Shown here: positions 17,735 to 26,625 of the stretch, piece by piece
Numbering within the stretch: position 1 is the first letter of the stretch
Layout: the number at the start of each line of letters is the position of its first letter
NCBI RefSeq assembly: GCF_018987235.1
Contig: NZ_CP072197.1
Coordinates: 372,001-436,000, forward strand
Source: Lactobacillus crispatus
Lineage (GTDB): Bacteria; Bacillota; Bacilli; Lactobacillales; Lactobacillaceae
DNA length: 64,000 nt
Direction of reading: 5' to 3'
The notes under the pieces: generated by a model
Database searches by the model: none
Told to the model about the DNA's origin: nothing
Seen by the model: the letters and a program-made list of their open reading frames with translations, nothing else
Made by a program: the position numbers and the translations under genes

Positions 17735-18355
17735 ATGAGTGAAGAAAAAAATCAAATGTATTTTGCGACTGATCCTACTGCCAAGCATGATCAACATGTT
17801 GTTGATTATCATGTGGATAATATTGATTTGAAATTCACAACAGACGCAGGTGTCTTTTCTAAAATGAGGGTTGATTATGGCTCAGGCGTATTGATCAAGG
17901 CAATGAAAGATGTTGTTTTTCCTAAGGATAATATCTTGGATGTTGGTACCGGTTATGGTCCGATTGGTTTATTTGCGGCTAAGTTTTGGCCTGATCAAAC
18001 TGTAGATATGGTTGATGTAAATGAGCGTGGATTAAGCTTGGCAAAGCAGAATGCACAAGTTAATCACATAGATAATGTAAATATCTATTCCTCTGATTGT
18101 TATGAACATGTGGATAATGATAAAAAGTTTGGTCTAATATTAACAAATCCGCCTATTAGAGCAGGAAAAAAAGTGGTTAATGAGATTTTACTGGGAGCAA
18201 ATGAGCATTTGGTTAATGGCGGTATCTTATTAGTAGTTATTCAGAAAAAGCAGGGAGAACCTAGTGCGCGTAAGCTGATGACCAATACATATGGTAATTG
18301 TGAAATTTTAACAAGAGATAAAGGCTATTATATCTTAAAATCAACTAAGAAATAA
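17735..18355 (+). CDS. class I SAM-dependent methyltransferase, RsmC/YbxB type
   Basis: A 206-residue Rossmann methyltransferase. SAM motif I is ILDVGTGYGPIGLF, and the catalytic motif IV is LILTNPPIRAGKKV, as in RsmC-type enzymes that methylate guanine N2 of rRNA. The N-terminal half of full-length RsmC is absent, as usual in Firmicutes (YbxB). It starts 5 bp after the channel gene. The rRNA target is inferred. Confidence 0.85.
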   Translation: MSEEKNQMYFATDPTAKHDQHVVDYHVDNIDLKFTTDAGVFSKMRVDYGSGVLIKAMKDVVFPKDNILDVGTGYGPIGLFAAKFWPDQTVDMVDVNERGLSLAKQNAQVNHIDNVNIYSSDCYEHVDNDKKFGLILTNPPIRAGKKVVNEILLGANEHLVNGGILLVVIQKKQGEPSARKLMTNTYGNCEILTRDKGYYILKSTKK

Positions 18356-18370
18356 CTAAATAAAAAATGC

Positions 18371-18418
18371 TTGAAAGTACTATTAAATAAGCATTAGACT
18401 TTATAAAAGTGCTTTCAA
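18371..18418. repeat. long inverted repeat between two genes
   Basis: TTGAAAGTACT (18371-18381) and AGTGCTTTCAA (18408-18418) pair over 11 positions with one G-T pair and a 26-nt loop. There is no T run. The right arm overlaps a possible -35 for the next gene (TTTCAA at 18413, TATAAT at 18436, 17 bp apart), so it could be an operator rather than a terminator. Confidence 0.5.
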
Positions 18419-18482
18419 AACTGGATTTATCCTCGTATAATAATCTTGTAAATATCAAGAGTATGTGAAGAGGATAATTATT

Positions 18483-18665
18483 ATGAAAAAGGCTTGGAAA
18501 TACATTGTTGCAGTATTGATTGTAATTGTTGGTGTGTTTATGTTAGGTATGATTTCCGGTGATAACGAGACTGCTGCTCCAGCTGGAATTGCTGCATTAT
18601 ACTTGATCTTGTCAGGAATCTTTTTCTACCACAACTTTAGAAATCGTAACATTGAACCATTGTAA
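18483..18665 (+). CDS. small two-helix membrane protein
   Basis: A 60-residue protein with two predicted transmembrane helices (YIVAVLIVIVGVFMLGMI and GIAALYLILSGIFFY) joined by a short loop. An upstream GTG at 18465 is in frame, but the ATG at 18483 has AAGAGGA before it and is preferred. It has its own promoter and terminator. Function not recognised. Confidence 0.7.
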   Translation: MKKAWKYIVAVLIVIVGVFMLGMISGDNETAAPAGIAALYLILSGIFFYHNFRNRNIEPL

Positions 18666-18670
18666 AAAGT

Positions 18671-18700
18671 AAGCAGCTAGTCGCAAATAGCTGCTTTTTT
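18671..18700 (+). terminator. Rho-independent terminator
   Basis: AAGCAGCTA / TAGCTGCTT stem, 8-nt loop, T run. Confidence 0.92.
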
Positions 18701-18739
18701 GATACAATAAATAAAAACGATGAATTGAGAAGTGATAAA

Positions 18740-19240
18740 ATGCTGTCTGGCGAAGATAAAAGGAAATACATGCAATTAGCCATTGACCAGGCAAAAGAAG
18801 CTGAAAAGCAAGGAGAGGTGCCGATAGGGGCAGTTGTTGTTGATCCTGATGGCCGCGTAGTTGGTACTGGATATAACAGGCGTGAACTTGATGAAGATGC
18901 TACCCAACATGCAGAAATGATTGCGATTAAAGAAGCTTGCAGTAAGTTAGGCATGTGGCGCTTAATTGACTGCAGCTTATTCGTGACTTTGGAACCATGC
19001 CCGATGTGTGCAGGGGCAATTATTAATTCTAGAATAAAAGACGTTTATTTCGGTGCACTTGATCCAAAAGCCGGAGCTTGTGGATCAGTTGTGGATTTAT
19101 TTAGCGTAGAAAAATTTAATCATCATCCGCATGCAATTCGTGGACTGTATCGTGATCAATGTGCACAAATGCTAAAAGATTTTTTCAGAGCGATTCGTGA
19201 GAAACAAAAAGCAGCTAAATTAGCTCAAAAAGAAGTATAA
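18740..19240 (+). CDS. tadA: tRNA adenosine(34) deaminase
   Basis: A 166-residue zinc cytidine-deaminase-fold enzyme that makes inosine at the tRNA-Arg wobble position. The zinc and catalytic motifs HAEMIAI and PCPMCAGAI are intact, as is the GACGSVVDLF segment typical of TadA. An in-frame TTG at 18725 exists, but the ATG at 18740 with GAGAAGTG upstream fits better. SRP RNA and dnaX follow, the standard Firmicutes order. Confidence 0.93.
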   Translation: MLSGEDKRKYMQLAIDQAKEAEKQGEVPIGAVVVDPDGRVVGTGYNRRELDEDATQHAEMIAIKEACSKLGMWRLIDCSLFVTLEPCPMCAGAIINSRIKDVYFGALDPKAGACGSVVDLFSVEKFNHHPHAIRGLYRDQCAQMLKDFFRAIREKQKAAKLAQKEV

Positions 19241-19295
19241 AATCAGTAATTTTTAAAACAAGATGCTGGTAATATTTACTGAAATACGTTAACAT

Positions 19296-19381
19296 AGTTG
19301 TTGGGCAATGTTTGACCTCTGAATTGTGTCAGGACCGGAAGGTAGCAGCACTAAGGTTGTTCAGGCATGTGCCTTTTTTGT
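19296..19381 (+). ncRNA. ffs: small signal recognition particle RNA (4.5S-type)
   Basis: The conserved SRP domain IV is recognised in GTCAGGACCGGAAGGTAGCA (19328-19347), with the GGAA tetraloop and the asymmetric AGCA side. The location between tadA and dnaX is standard. The 3' end carries AGGCA/TGCCT and a T run that can end transcription. Ends are approximate. Confidence 0.9.
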
Positions 19382-19393
19382 TAGAATATTAAC

Positions 19394-19428
19394 AGCTCTT
19401 AGCTCTTCGAGAGCTAGGAGCTTTTTTA
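19394..19428 (+). terminator. Rho-independent terminator before dnaX
   Basis: A near-perfect hairpin (AGCTCTTAGCTCT / AGAGCTAGGAGCT, TCG loop) followed by six Ts, between SRP RNA and dnaX. Confidence 0.88.
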
Positions 19429-19445
19429 CTTAGGAAAGAGAATTT

Positions 19446-21251
19446 ATGGCTTATCAAGCGCTATATCGTAAGTGGCGGCCGCGGACTTTTGACAGTGTGA
19501 TTGGTCAAGAAGCGATTACCGATACCTTAAAAAATGCGATTAAACGTGGTAAGGTTTCCCATGCGTTTCTTTTCGCAGGACCCCGCGGAACTGGTAAAAC
19601 ATCTTGTGCTAAGATTTTTGCTAAGGCATTGAATTGTACTAATTTGCAAGATGGTGAACCATGCAATGAGTGTGCTAACTGTATTGCAGCTGATCAAGGT
19701 TCAATGCCAGATATCATGGAAATTGATGCCGCTTCAAATAATGGGGTTGATGAAATTCGTGAAATTCGCGATAAGGTAAAATATGCTCCAACGGAAGGTA
19801 AATACAAGGTATATATCATCGACGAAGTTCATATGTTGTCGATGGGAGCTTTTAATGCTTTGCTGAAGACATTAGAAGAGCCACCAGAGCATGTAGTATT
19901 TATTTTAGCAACGACTGAATTGCAAAAAGTGCCTGCGACGATTATTTCTAGAACGCAGCGCTATAATTTTAAGCGAATTTCCAAAGAAGACCTTGAGAAG
20001 AGAATGAAATACATTCTTGATCAAGAAAATATTAAATATGAATATAAAGCTTTAGCAGTCATTGCTCAAGTAGCCGATGGTGGGATGCGGGATGCTCTTA
20101 GCATTTTGGATCAACTGTTGAGTTACGAGAAGGAAAGCGTCAACTATGATGATGCTTTGCAGATTACAGGCTTTGCAGATCGAGAAAATATTGAAAAAAT
20201 TCTTTTAGCTTTGTTAAATCAGGATGCAGGTCAAGCCTTGCAGCTTACACAAGATGAGTTGGCTAAAGGAGCTAGTTCAAAAAACATTTTAGATGAAATC
20301 ATCGATCTAACTACTAAGAGTTTATTAATCGTCAAAACCGATGAAAATAAACAGGAAACTTTTTTAACAAAAGACTTTATTGAAAAAATAAAGAGCGTTT
20401 CTACAGATAGTTATTATCGATTGATTAATTTGGCTAATAATGCTTTGAATGATTTACGCTATACTAATCAGCAACAGATACCACTGGAAGTGTTCTTAGT
20501 AGAAGCAAGTAGTCCTGCACCAGTGCAGACAAGCGCTGCCCCAGCTAAGACAACACCAGCTCAACCTGCACAAGGTAATACTGATTTGCAGGCTGAACTA
20601 GCAGCGTTGAAGAAGCAAGTCGTTGATTTAACACAAAAACTTAGTGAAGTATCCAATAAGCCAAGTTTATCAACAAATCAGGTATTTCACTTGGATACTG
20701 CGGTACCTAAAGTGGCTCCTAAGCCTGCTGTTAAACCAAAAGAGAAGCAAACTAAAAAGCCGGTTAGAAAAGTTAAAAAAACTACGGCAGAAAATCGCAA
20801 ACAAGTATATCATGTTCTTGAAAATGCTACTCGAAACGATTTAGAGACAATTAAGAATGTCTGGCCTGATTTACAATCTGTTTTAGCTGTCTCTGAAAAA
20901 GCACTGCTTGATGTATTAGAACCAGTGGCTGCTAGTCCTGAACAAGTTGTCATGAAATGCAAATATACTTTATGGTTTGAAAATGCGAGCGCAGATAATG
21001 ATCTGTTAGGGCGCTTAACGGACTATATTGAAAAGTTTGCTAAACATTCTTACGGCATTGTCTTGGTGCCAGATAACGATTGGCTGGCAGTTAGAAAAGA
21101 ATTTGTTGAAAGCCATAAGGATGAGCTACTTGCTAAGAAAAAGCAACAGATTGAGATTCAAGAAGAAAAGTCAGATGAACCAGAAGTTGATCCAGAAGTG
21201 ATTAATAAGGCAAAGGATCTTTTTGGGGATGCAGTCAATATTAAAGACTAA
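19446..21251 (+). CDS. dnaX: DNA polymerase III subunits gamma/tau
   Basis: The 601-residue clamp-loader ATPase. P-loop GPRGTGKTS, the four-Cys zinc module around CTNLQDGEPCNECANC, Walker B IIDEVHML and sensor ATTELQKVPATIISR are seen in the first 180 residues. Domain III follows, then a Pro/Ala/Lys-rich linker (about 360-450) and the C-terminal tau region. First gene of the dnaX-ebfC-recR-yaaL group, which here is split by a pseudogene. Confidence 0.95.
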   Translation: MAYQALYRKWRPRTFDSVIGQEAITDTLKNAIKRGKVSHAFLFAGPRGTGKTSCAKIFAKALNCTNLQDGEPCNECANCIAADQGSMPDIMEIDAASNNGVDEIREIRDKVKYAPTEGKYKVYIIDEVHMLSMGAFNALLKTLEEPPEHVVFILATTELQKVPATIISRTQRYNFKRISKEDLEKRMKYILDQENIKYEYKALAVIAQVADGGMRDALSILDQLLSYEKESVNYDDALQITGFADRENIEKILLALLNQDAGQALQLTQDELAKGASSKNILDEIIDLTTKSLLIVKTDENKQETFLTKDFIEKIKSVSTDSYYRLINLANNALNDLRYTNQQQIPLEVFLVEASSPAPVQTSAAPAKTTPAQPAQGNTDLQAELAALKKQVVDLTQKLSEVSNKPSLSTNQVFHLDTAVPKVAPKPAVKPKEKQTKKPVRKVKKTTAENRKQVYHVLENATRNDLETIKNVWPDLQSVLAVSEKALLDVLEPVAASPEQVVMKCKYTLWFENASADNDLLGRLTDYIEKFAKHSYGIVLVPDNDWLAVRKEFVESHKDELLAKKKQQIEIQEEKSDEPEVDPEVINKAKDLFGDAVNIKD

Positions 21252-21257
21252 AGTACT

Positions 21258-22010
21258 ATGAGCAATGATTATAATATTAAAGTTTTAAATAAAGAAACAA
21301 CATTACAGATCTTACTAGAAGATCATAATTCTAGCTGGTTCGCTAAAAGAGCTCCTGTTAGAAGGCAGCAATCGCCGTTTATTAGTAGGATTATCTGATG
21401 TTTTTGAAAAGTTAGATCGCTATAATGATTATTGCCGTAATTTTTATCAAAATAGTTTCTTCCCGAATAATCATGACTTGTTAAGAGAAGTTGAATTGCA
21501 ATACAATGTATACGTTTCTACTTTCTTTTCACGGCCATATATTGATTTAGTAGATAAAAGTCACGCTAAAGATTATTTTGCTAAAATGAAACAGCTTTGG
21601 CAGGATCATGATCTTTTAATTGTAGAAGGTAAATATAGTCGCTCAGGCGAAGGCATGACTTGTTTTCTAATGCTAGATCAATTAGTAGACTCATTTGTCC
21701 GCCAACTAATGCATATAGTCGCAAAAAAGTTATTGAAGATGAAATTATTAAAAATGCAGCTAATAGGTTGATTTTACTGATGTTAGGTCCTACTGCAAAA
21801 GTGATTGTGGCTGATTTGATAGCTCAGCTTAATAATCAAATGATTGATATAGGGCACATCGATTCAGAATATGAATGGATGAAAATGGGCGTAACTAATA
21901 AGGTGAAGATACCGCATAAGCATACTGCTGAGTTTAATTTTGATGATAAACAAGTTAAACTAGAGAAAGATGACAATTTTGATAAGCAGATTATTAGTAT
22001 AATAGAATAA
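21258..22010 (+). pseudogene. GT-D fold (SP_1767-type) glycosyltransferase, frameshifted
   Basis: Three fragments in two frames together resemble the GT-D glycosyltransferase family: MSNDYNIKVLNKETTLQILLED, then ELLLEGSNRRLLVGL through DLLIVEGKYSRSGEG, then LFSNARSISRLICPPTNAY and LILLMLGPTAKVIVADL to the end. Frame is lost near an AAAA run at about 21345. It is lost again at about 21654, where GGCATGACTTG looks like GGCAATGACTTG minus one A. The RFGDGE motif of the family is not recognisable. It sits between dnaX and ebfC, normally adjacent. Confidence 0.78.
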
Positions 22011-22025
22011 TAAAGGAGAAAAATT

Positions 22026-22361
22026 ATGAGTAGAAGACCTAATTTTGGTGGTATGGGCATGGGCGGCATGAACATGCAACAAATGATGAAGCAAGCTAAG
22101 AAGTTGCAAGCACAAATGGCAGAAGAGCAGGAAAACATTACTGCTCAAGAATTTACTGGTAAGTCTGCCGATGATTTAGTAGTAGCTACCTTTACTGGTG
22201 ACCGCAAGTTGAAGGACATCAAGATTGATAAGGAAGCAATTGATCCAGACGACCCAGATATGTTACAAGATTTGGTAATTGATGTGGTTAACAAGGGCTT
22301 GGCCAAAATTGATGAGGCAACTCAGGCAAGCTTAGGTAAATACACGAAAGGTTTGATGTAA
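22026..22361 (+). CDS. ebfC: YbaB/EbfC family nucleoid-associated protein
   Basis: A 111-residue small DNA-binding protein. A Gly/Met-rich N-terminus, a long helix ([19 protein letters not shown]) and the [19 protein letters not shown] core fit the family. It is co-located and translationally coupled with recR, whose TTG start directly follows its stop. RBS AAAGGAG. Confidence 0.93.
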   Translation: MSRRPNFGGMGMGGMNMQQMMKQAKKLQAQMAEEQENITAQEFTGKSADDLVVATFTGDRKLKDIKIDKEAIDPDDPDMLQDLVIDVVNKGLAKIDEATQASLGKYTKGLM

Positions 22362-22961
22362 TTGCAATATCCATTACCAATTGCTCATTTAATTGATGCT
22401 TATATGAAGCTACCTGGAATCGGTGAAAAAACGGCGACTCGGTTGGCTTTTTATACGATGGATATGCCTGATCAGGATGTCGATGATTTTGCTAAGTCTT
22501 TAGTTCAAGTAAAAAAAGACATTCATCAATGTCCGATCTGTGGCAATATTACCGAAAAAGATGTCTGTGATATTTGCTCTAATCCTAATCGCGATCAAAC
22601 AACTATTATGGTAGTTGAACAACCAAAGGATTTGATGGCTTTTGAGGAAATGGGCGAATATGACGGACTTTATCACGTGCTTCATGGTGTTCTTTCACCA
22701 ATGGATGGAATTGGACCAGAAGAGATCAATATCAAGTCTTTAATTACGCGTTTGCAAAAAAATGATGCTGTTAAAGAAGTGATTTTGGCGCTTAATTCAA
22801 CTCCAGAAGGCGAATCAACTGCGATGTATATCAGCAAATTAATTAAGCCAGCTGGTATTAAGGTAACTAGATTGGCCGCTGGTTTGTCAGTTGGTAGTGA
22901 CATTGAATATGCTAATTCCATTACTTTAAAGCGCGCAGTGCAAGGAAGAACGGCATTATAA
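22362..22961 (+). CDS. recR: recombination mediator RecR
   Basis: A 199-residue RecR of the RecFOR pathway. The N-terminal helix-hairpin-helix ([16 protein letters not shown]), the Cys4 zinc finger (CPICGN...CDIC) and the Toprim domain ([14 protein letters not shown]) are in order. The TTG start at 22362 abuts the ebfC stop without a separate RBS, so coupled translation is likely. Confidence 0.95.
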   Translation: MQYPLPIAHLIDAYMKLPGIGEKTATRLAFYTMDMPDQDVDDFAKSLVQVKKDIHQCPICGNITEKDVCDICSNPNRDQTTIMVVEQPKDLMAFEEMGEYDGLYHVLHGVLSPMDGIGPEEINIKSLITRLQKNDAVKEVILALNSTPEGESTAMYISKLIKPAGIKVTRLAAGLSVGSDIEYANSITLKRAVQGRTAL

Positions 22962-23200
22962 TGGCTAATAAAAAGCAAGCAAAGATCAAAGCAATGGGTG
23001 ATCAAAAGTTGGTAGCCGAGATTGAAAAGCTACAAAATCAAATTGCATTAGAGCAAGATCTCGATCAAACAACTTTAGATTTATCCGAAGATAATTATGT
23101 GCAAAATCGAATCTTAAAGGCAAAGTATACTTTTTTGTATAATGAAGCTCGTCATCGAGGCACAAGATTTAGTGGTATTACTAATGCTATTACCCAGTAG
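22961..23200 (+). CDS. yaaL: YaaL-like DUF2508 family protein
   Basis: A 79-residue helical protein of the small family found after recR in Firmicutes. The conserved tail is ILKAKYTFLYNEARHRGTRF. Its ATG overlaps the recR stop (TAATG). The downstream terminator has been split by an IS3 element. Function unknown. Confidence 0.85.
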   Translation: MANKKQAKIKAMGDQKLVAEIEKLQNQIALEQDLDQTTLDLSEDNYVQNRILKAKYTFLYNEARHRGTRFSGITNAITQ

Positions 23201-23214
23201 AAAAAGACCGAATA

Positions 23215-24696
23215 TGTAGTGACCCTCGAAATTCGGACATGAATCTCGAGGGTTTTACTATGTCTAAACTAACTAAAAAGGATAAAATTCATATTTTTGA
23301 AGAATGGACTTTAGAAAATAAACGTGGAACGTACTTAAGTAAGAAATATGGTATCAGAAGAGAAAAGGTAAATTATCTAATAAATTTAATTAAAATTCAT
23401 GGCTTATCAGTACTTGATAAATCTTATACGCATTACTCAAAAGAGTATAAAGAACATGCCATAAAAAGAGTGCTTTTAGGAAATGAATCGATTAATGCAG
23501 TAGCACTTGATCTAGGTTTGCCTGGTAATGGTATGTTAAGCAATTGGATTCGCTCTTACAAAGAAAATGGATATAATGTCGTTATCAAGAAGAAAGGACG
23601 ACGAATCCATGAGCAAGAAAGAGTTAAACGAATTAGAACGGCTCAAGCAAGAAAACGCCAAGTTGCGTCGCCAGAATTTAAAGCTTACTGTCGAAAACGC
23701 ATATATAAAAAAATTGGATGCCTTGGTTCAAAAAAGAAAGAGCCAACCAAAACAGAAATAGCACAAGCTGTTACCGAATTGAGGCATGAACTGGGGCTCG
23801 CAGTAAAGAAGATCATTGAAATTATTAACGCTAATGAAGATCTGCCGCACATCTCGCGCAGTAACTACTATGACGTTTATACTCGTGAGGATAAGGATCA
23901 AGTTCATCATAGTGATGTGATGATGCGCATTCGGGAGATCTATGATGAGATTAAGAATCGTTATGTTGCCCCAGGTTATCGTCGTATTACACATATTTTG
24001 CATCGTGAAGGCTATCAGATTAATCGTAAAACTGTTAATCGTTTAATGCGCAAAATGGATTTGTACGGTTATGTGATGAAGCGTAGACATCCATATAGCA
24101 GCTATCAAGGAGATATTAAAGGCAGAATCAAACCAGACTTAATTAAACGCAAATTCTTTGCTTTAAGACCGAATATGAAATGGTATACCGATATTACCGA
24201 ATTCAATCTAAGGGGTAAGAAACTCTATTTATCACCTATCATTGATGGCTGCGGACGTGATATCGTTGCTTATAATATTTCTCGTCATCCTAATCTGAAA
24301 CAAGTGATGTCAATGTTGGATGATGCTTTTAAAACTAATCAGGCACTAAATGGTTTAATCTTTCATACAGATCGAGGCTGGCAATACCAACACAAGGCTT
24401 ATCAACATGAACTAGCTATTCGCGGTATTGAACAAAGCATGTCTAGAAAAGGCTGTTCTCCAGATGATGGCTTAATGGAGGGCTTCTTTGGCATTCTCAA
24501 ACGTGAAATGTTCTATGGTCAGGAGAAGAAATATGCTTCACTTGACGAATTAGAGCAAGCTATCAGAAAATATATAGACTATTACAATACGGAAAGAACT
24601 AAGGATAAACTAAAAGAACTTACTCCGATAGAATATCGGAATAAGTCCTTAGTCGCATAATATCAATAAAGTGTCCGAAAAATGCGGGTCACTACA
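23215..24696 (+). mobile_element. IS3-family (IS150 group) insertion sequence, 1482 bp
   Basis: The ends read TGTAGTGACCCTCGAAATTC on the left and, inverted, TGTAGTGACCCGCATTTTTC on the right, continuing into CGGACA on both sides. Both are flanked by a 3-bp ATA duplication (23212-23214, 24697-24699), as expected for IS3. CCCTCGA (23223-23229) and TCGAGGG (23246-23252) form a hairpin just before the transposase start. Confidence 0.93.
23260..24660 (+). CDS. IS3-family transposase, OrfA and OrfB in one frame
   Basis: The HTH part of OrfA (MSKLTKKDKIHIFEEWTLEN...) and the DDE domain of OrfB (WYTDITEF, LIFHTDRGWQY, SRKGCSPDDGLMEGFFGILK) lie in one continuous frame. Usually OrfA and OrfB need a -1 frameshift. 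The leucine-zipper end of OrfA is found in another frame (about 23600-23758: KELNELERLKQENAKLRRQN). The fused protein therefore reads about 50 residues of the zipper region out of frame. Start is taken at the ATG 23260; an in-frame ATG is at 23239. Confidence 0.88.
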   Translation: MSKLTKKDKIHIFEEWTLENKRGTYLSKKYGIRREKVNYLINLIKIHGLSVLDKSYTHYSKEYKEHAIKRVLLGNESINAVALDLGLPGNGMLSNWIRSYKENGYNVVIKKKGRRIHEQERVKRIRTAQARKRQVASPEFKAYCRKRIYKKIGCLGSKKKEPTKTEIAQAVTELRHELGLAVKKIIEIINANEDLPHISRSNYYDVYTREDKDQVHHSDVMMRIREIYDEIKNRYVAPGYRRITHILHREGYQINRKTVNRLMRKMDLYGYVMKRRHPYSSYQGDIKGRIKPDLIKRKFFALRPNMKWYTDITEFNLRGKKLYLSPIIDGCGRDIVAYNISRHPNLKQVMSMLDDAFKTNQALNGLIFHTDRGWQYQHKAYQHELAIRGIEQSMSRKGCSPDDGLMEGFFGILKREMFYGQEKKYASLDELEQAIRKYIDYYNTERTKDKLKELTPIEYRNKSLVA

Positions 24697-24787
24697 ATAT
24701 TGGTCTTTTTTTATTTTGAATAAATAAAAAATAGTAGGACTGTTAATCTCTATGAAACTTCTGTAGAATAGACATATGGAGGATTTT

Positions 24788-25426
24788 ATGAGAGGTTATT
24801 TTGTTAGTTTTGAAGGCCCTGATGGCGCCGGGAAAAGTACAGTTTTAAAAGAAGTATTGAACCAAATTGGTTCAGAGCTTAAGACACAATATCTTGTGAC
24901 GCGTGAACCAGGCGGTTCAAAAATTGCAGAAAAAATTCGCGACATTATTTTAGATCCTGCTAACGACAAGATGGACAATAAGACCGAAGCGCTTTTATAT
25001 GCTGCATCACGTAGTCAGCATGTGGAAGAGATTATTCGTCCAGCTTTAAAGGAAGGCAAAGTCGTATTTTCAGATCGCTATGTCGATAGTTCTTTAGCTT
25101 ATCAAGGAGCGGGACGTGATTTAGGAATTCAGGAAGTTAAGCAAATTAATGATTTTGCAACGGATAAATTAGATCCTGATCTTACTTTTTTCTTAGATCT
25201 TGATCCTGAAGTAGGGTTAAAACGAATTGAAAAGCTGCGTCCGGGTCAGGAAGATCGTTTGGAACAAGAGAATCTTGCCTTTCATAAAAAGGTTTATGCC
25301 GGTTTTCTCAAGGTAAAAGAGACGTATCCTGAACGCTTCGTAACTGTTGATGCTACGCAGCCAATTGATCAGGTAGTTGCTCAAGTTATTGCAACATTAA
25401 AGCAAAGAATGCCAGAGTTATTTTAA
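24788..25426 (+). CDS. tmk: thymidylate kinase
   Basis: A 212-residue dTMP kinase. P-loop [11 protein letters not shown], the [12 protein letters not shown] motif and the LID region [16 protein letters not shown] are seen. An in-frame ATG at 24776 overlaps GGAGG, which serves as the RBS for the ATG at 24788, so the latter is the start. A possible extended -10 (TGTAGAAT at 24762) lies upstream. First gene of tmk-darA-holB-yabA-rsmI. Confidence 0.95.
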   Translation: MRGYFVSFEGPDGAGKSTVLKEVLNQIGSELKTQYLVTREPGGSKIAEKIRDIILDPANDKMDNKTEALLYAASRSQHVEEIIRPALKEGKVVFSDRYVDSSLAYQGAGRDLGIQEVKQINDFATDKLDPDLTFFLDLDPEVGLKRIEKLRPGQEDRLEQENLAFHKKVYAGFLKVKETYPERFVTVDATQPIDQVVAQVIATLKQRMPELF

Positions 25427-25438
25427 GGATTGATTTAG

Positions 25439-25759
25439 ATGAAGTTAGTAATTGCAATTGTGCAAAAAGAAGACTCTAATGATTTACAACGGGCCTTTGT
25501 TCAAAATGATTTTCGTGCTACTAAGTTAGCAACTTCAGGTGGTTTTTTAAGTCAAGGAAATACTACCTTTTTAGTAGGTTGTGATGACGATAAAGTAGAC
25601 GATGTATTAAAGATTATTAAGGAACAGTCTCGAGCAAGAGAGGAAATTGCAACACCACATATGGTTTCAACTGGGTATGAAATTACACAGCCTTTGAAAG
25701 TGACAGTCGGTGGTGCAACTTGTTTTGTTGTTCCAGTTGATGAGTTTAAACGCTTCTGA
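25439..25759 (+). CDS. darA: cyclic-di-AMP receptor, PII-like (DarA/PstA family)
   Basis: A 106-residue PII-like protein (former DUF970/YaaQ). It begins MKLVIAIVQKEDSNDLQRAF and carries the TKLATSGGFLSQGNTTF loop typical of c-di-AMP-binding PstA/DarA proteins. The position between tmk and holB is conserved in Firmicutes. It is likely a signal-sensing protein; its partner is not shown here. Confidence 0.9.
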   Translation: MKLVIAIVQKEDSNDLQRAFVQNDFRATKLATSGGFLSQGNTTFLVGCDDDKVDDVLKIIKEQSRAREEIATPHMVSTGYEITQPLKVTVGGATCFVVPVDEFKRF

Positions 25760-26616
25760 TGATTGATCTTAGTAATGTTGGGAAAAAGCAAACCCAATTT
25801 TTAAAAAGAGCATATGACCAAAAAAAGTTAGCTCATAGTTATCTTTTTGTTGATAGCGATGAGGCACGGGCATTGAATACTGCATACTGGCTAGCTTGTT
25901 TGTTTAATTGTACTGGTGAAAATAAGCCGGATGGCAGCTGTCAAAATTGTCGGCAAATTTTGTCAGGTAACCACCCAGATGTATTGCTAGTAGCGCCTGA
26001 TGGAAAACAGACTCTAGGGATTGATCAAATTCGTCCCTTAAAAGAAGAATTAGCCAAAAGCCCAGTTGAAAGTACTCGCCGTTTCTTCTTTATTAATGAA
26101 GCACAAAAGTTAACTTTAGCTGCAGCAAACGGATTATTAAACTTACTAGAAGAACCAGTAGCGCCAGTAGTTACGATTTTGATTACTAACAATAGTGATC
26201 AGATTTTACCAACGGTGCGTTCACGGACCCAGATCATTAATTTTGACAATGGTGAGAGGGCTAGTGATAGGACTGCAGTCTTACTGGGGAATGGTTTTTC
26301 AAAAGCAGAGATTGAGGAACTGGGTAATCTTGATAAATGGAATCAGGCAATTAAATATTTTTATCAAGAAATGCTGGAACACAACAGCTTAGCACTTGTC
26401 AGTGCACACAAGCTAGCTGCTGATGCTAAGCTAGTGTCAGAGCAGGGTTACATCTTGCTTCAGTTAAAATTATTGGCCGAGCAAGATTTGCGTAATCCTG
26501 CTAAAAGAATAATGGCGGCGACAATGCTTAAGAATTTAATTGAAATAGACAAAATGCGTTTGAGTAACGTAAATTTACAAAATGCGTTAGATTATCTCGC
26601 CTTAAAATGGAAGTAG
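25759..26616 (+). CDS. holB: DNA polymerase III delta' subunit
   Basis: A 285-residue clamp-loader subunit. The AAA+ fold is kept, including HSYLFVDS at the P-loop position, which is degenerate as usual for delta'. Cys residues around CTGENKPDGSCQNC match the zinc module, and sensor 1 is seen in ITNNSDQILPTVRSRTQ. The ATG overlaps the darA stop. Confidence 0.92.
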   Translation: MIDLSNVGKKQTQFLKRAYDQKKLAHSYLFVDSDEARALNTAYWLACLFNCTGENKPDGSCQNCRQILSGNHPDVLLVAPDGKQTLGIDQIRPLKEELAKSPVESTRRFFFINEAQKLTLAAANGLLNLLEEPVAPVVTILITNNSDQILPTVRSRTQIINFDNGERASDRTAVLLGNGFSKAEIEELGNLDKWNQAIKYFYQEMLEHNSLALVSAHKLAADAKLVSEQGYILLQLKLLAEQDLRNPAKRIMAATMLKNLIEIDKMRLSNVNLQNALDYLALKWK

Positions 26617-26625
26617 GTGTTTAGA

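Larger units (their letters stand above)
23201..24710 (+). terminator. yaaL terminator split by an IS element
   Basis: The left arm AAAAAGACC (23201-23209) and right arm GGTCTTTTT (24702-24710) are complementary and would form a 9-bp stem with loop GAATATT if the IS3 element at 23215-24696 and one ATA copy are removed. The insertion is within the original loop, so arms are now 1.5 kb apart. Confidence 0.85.
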
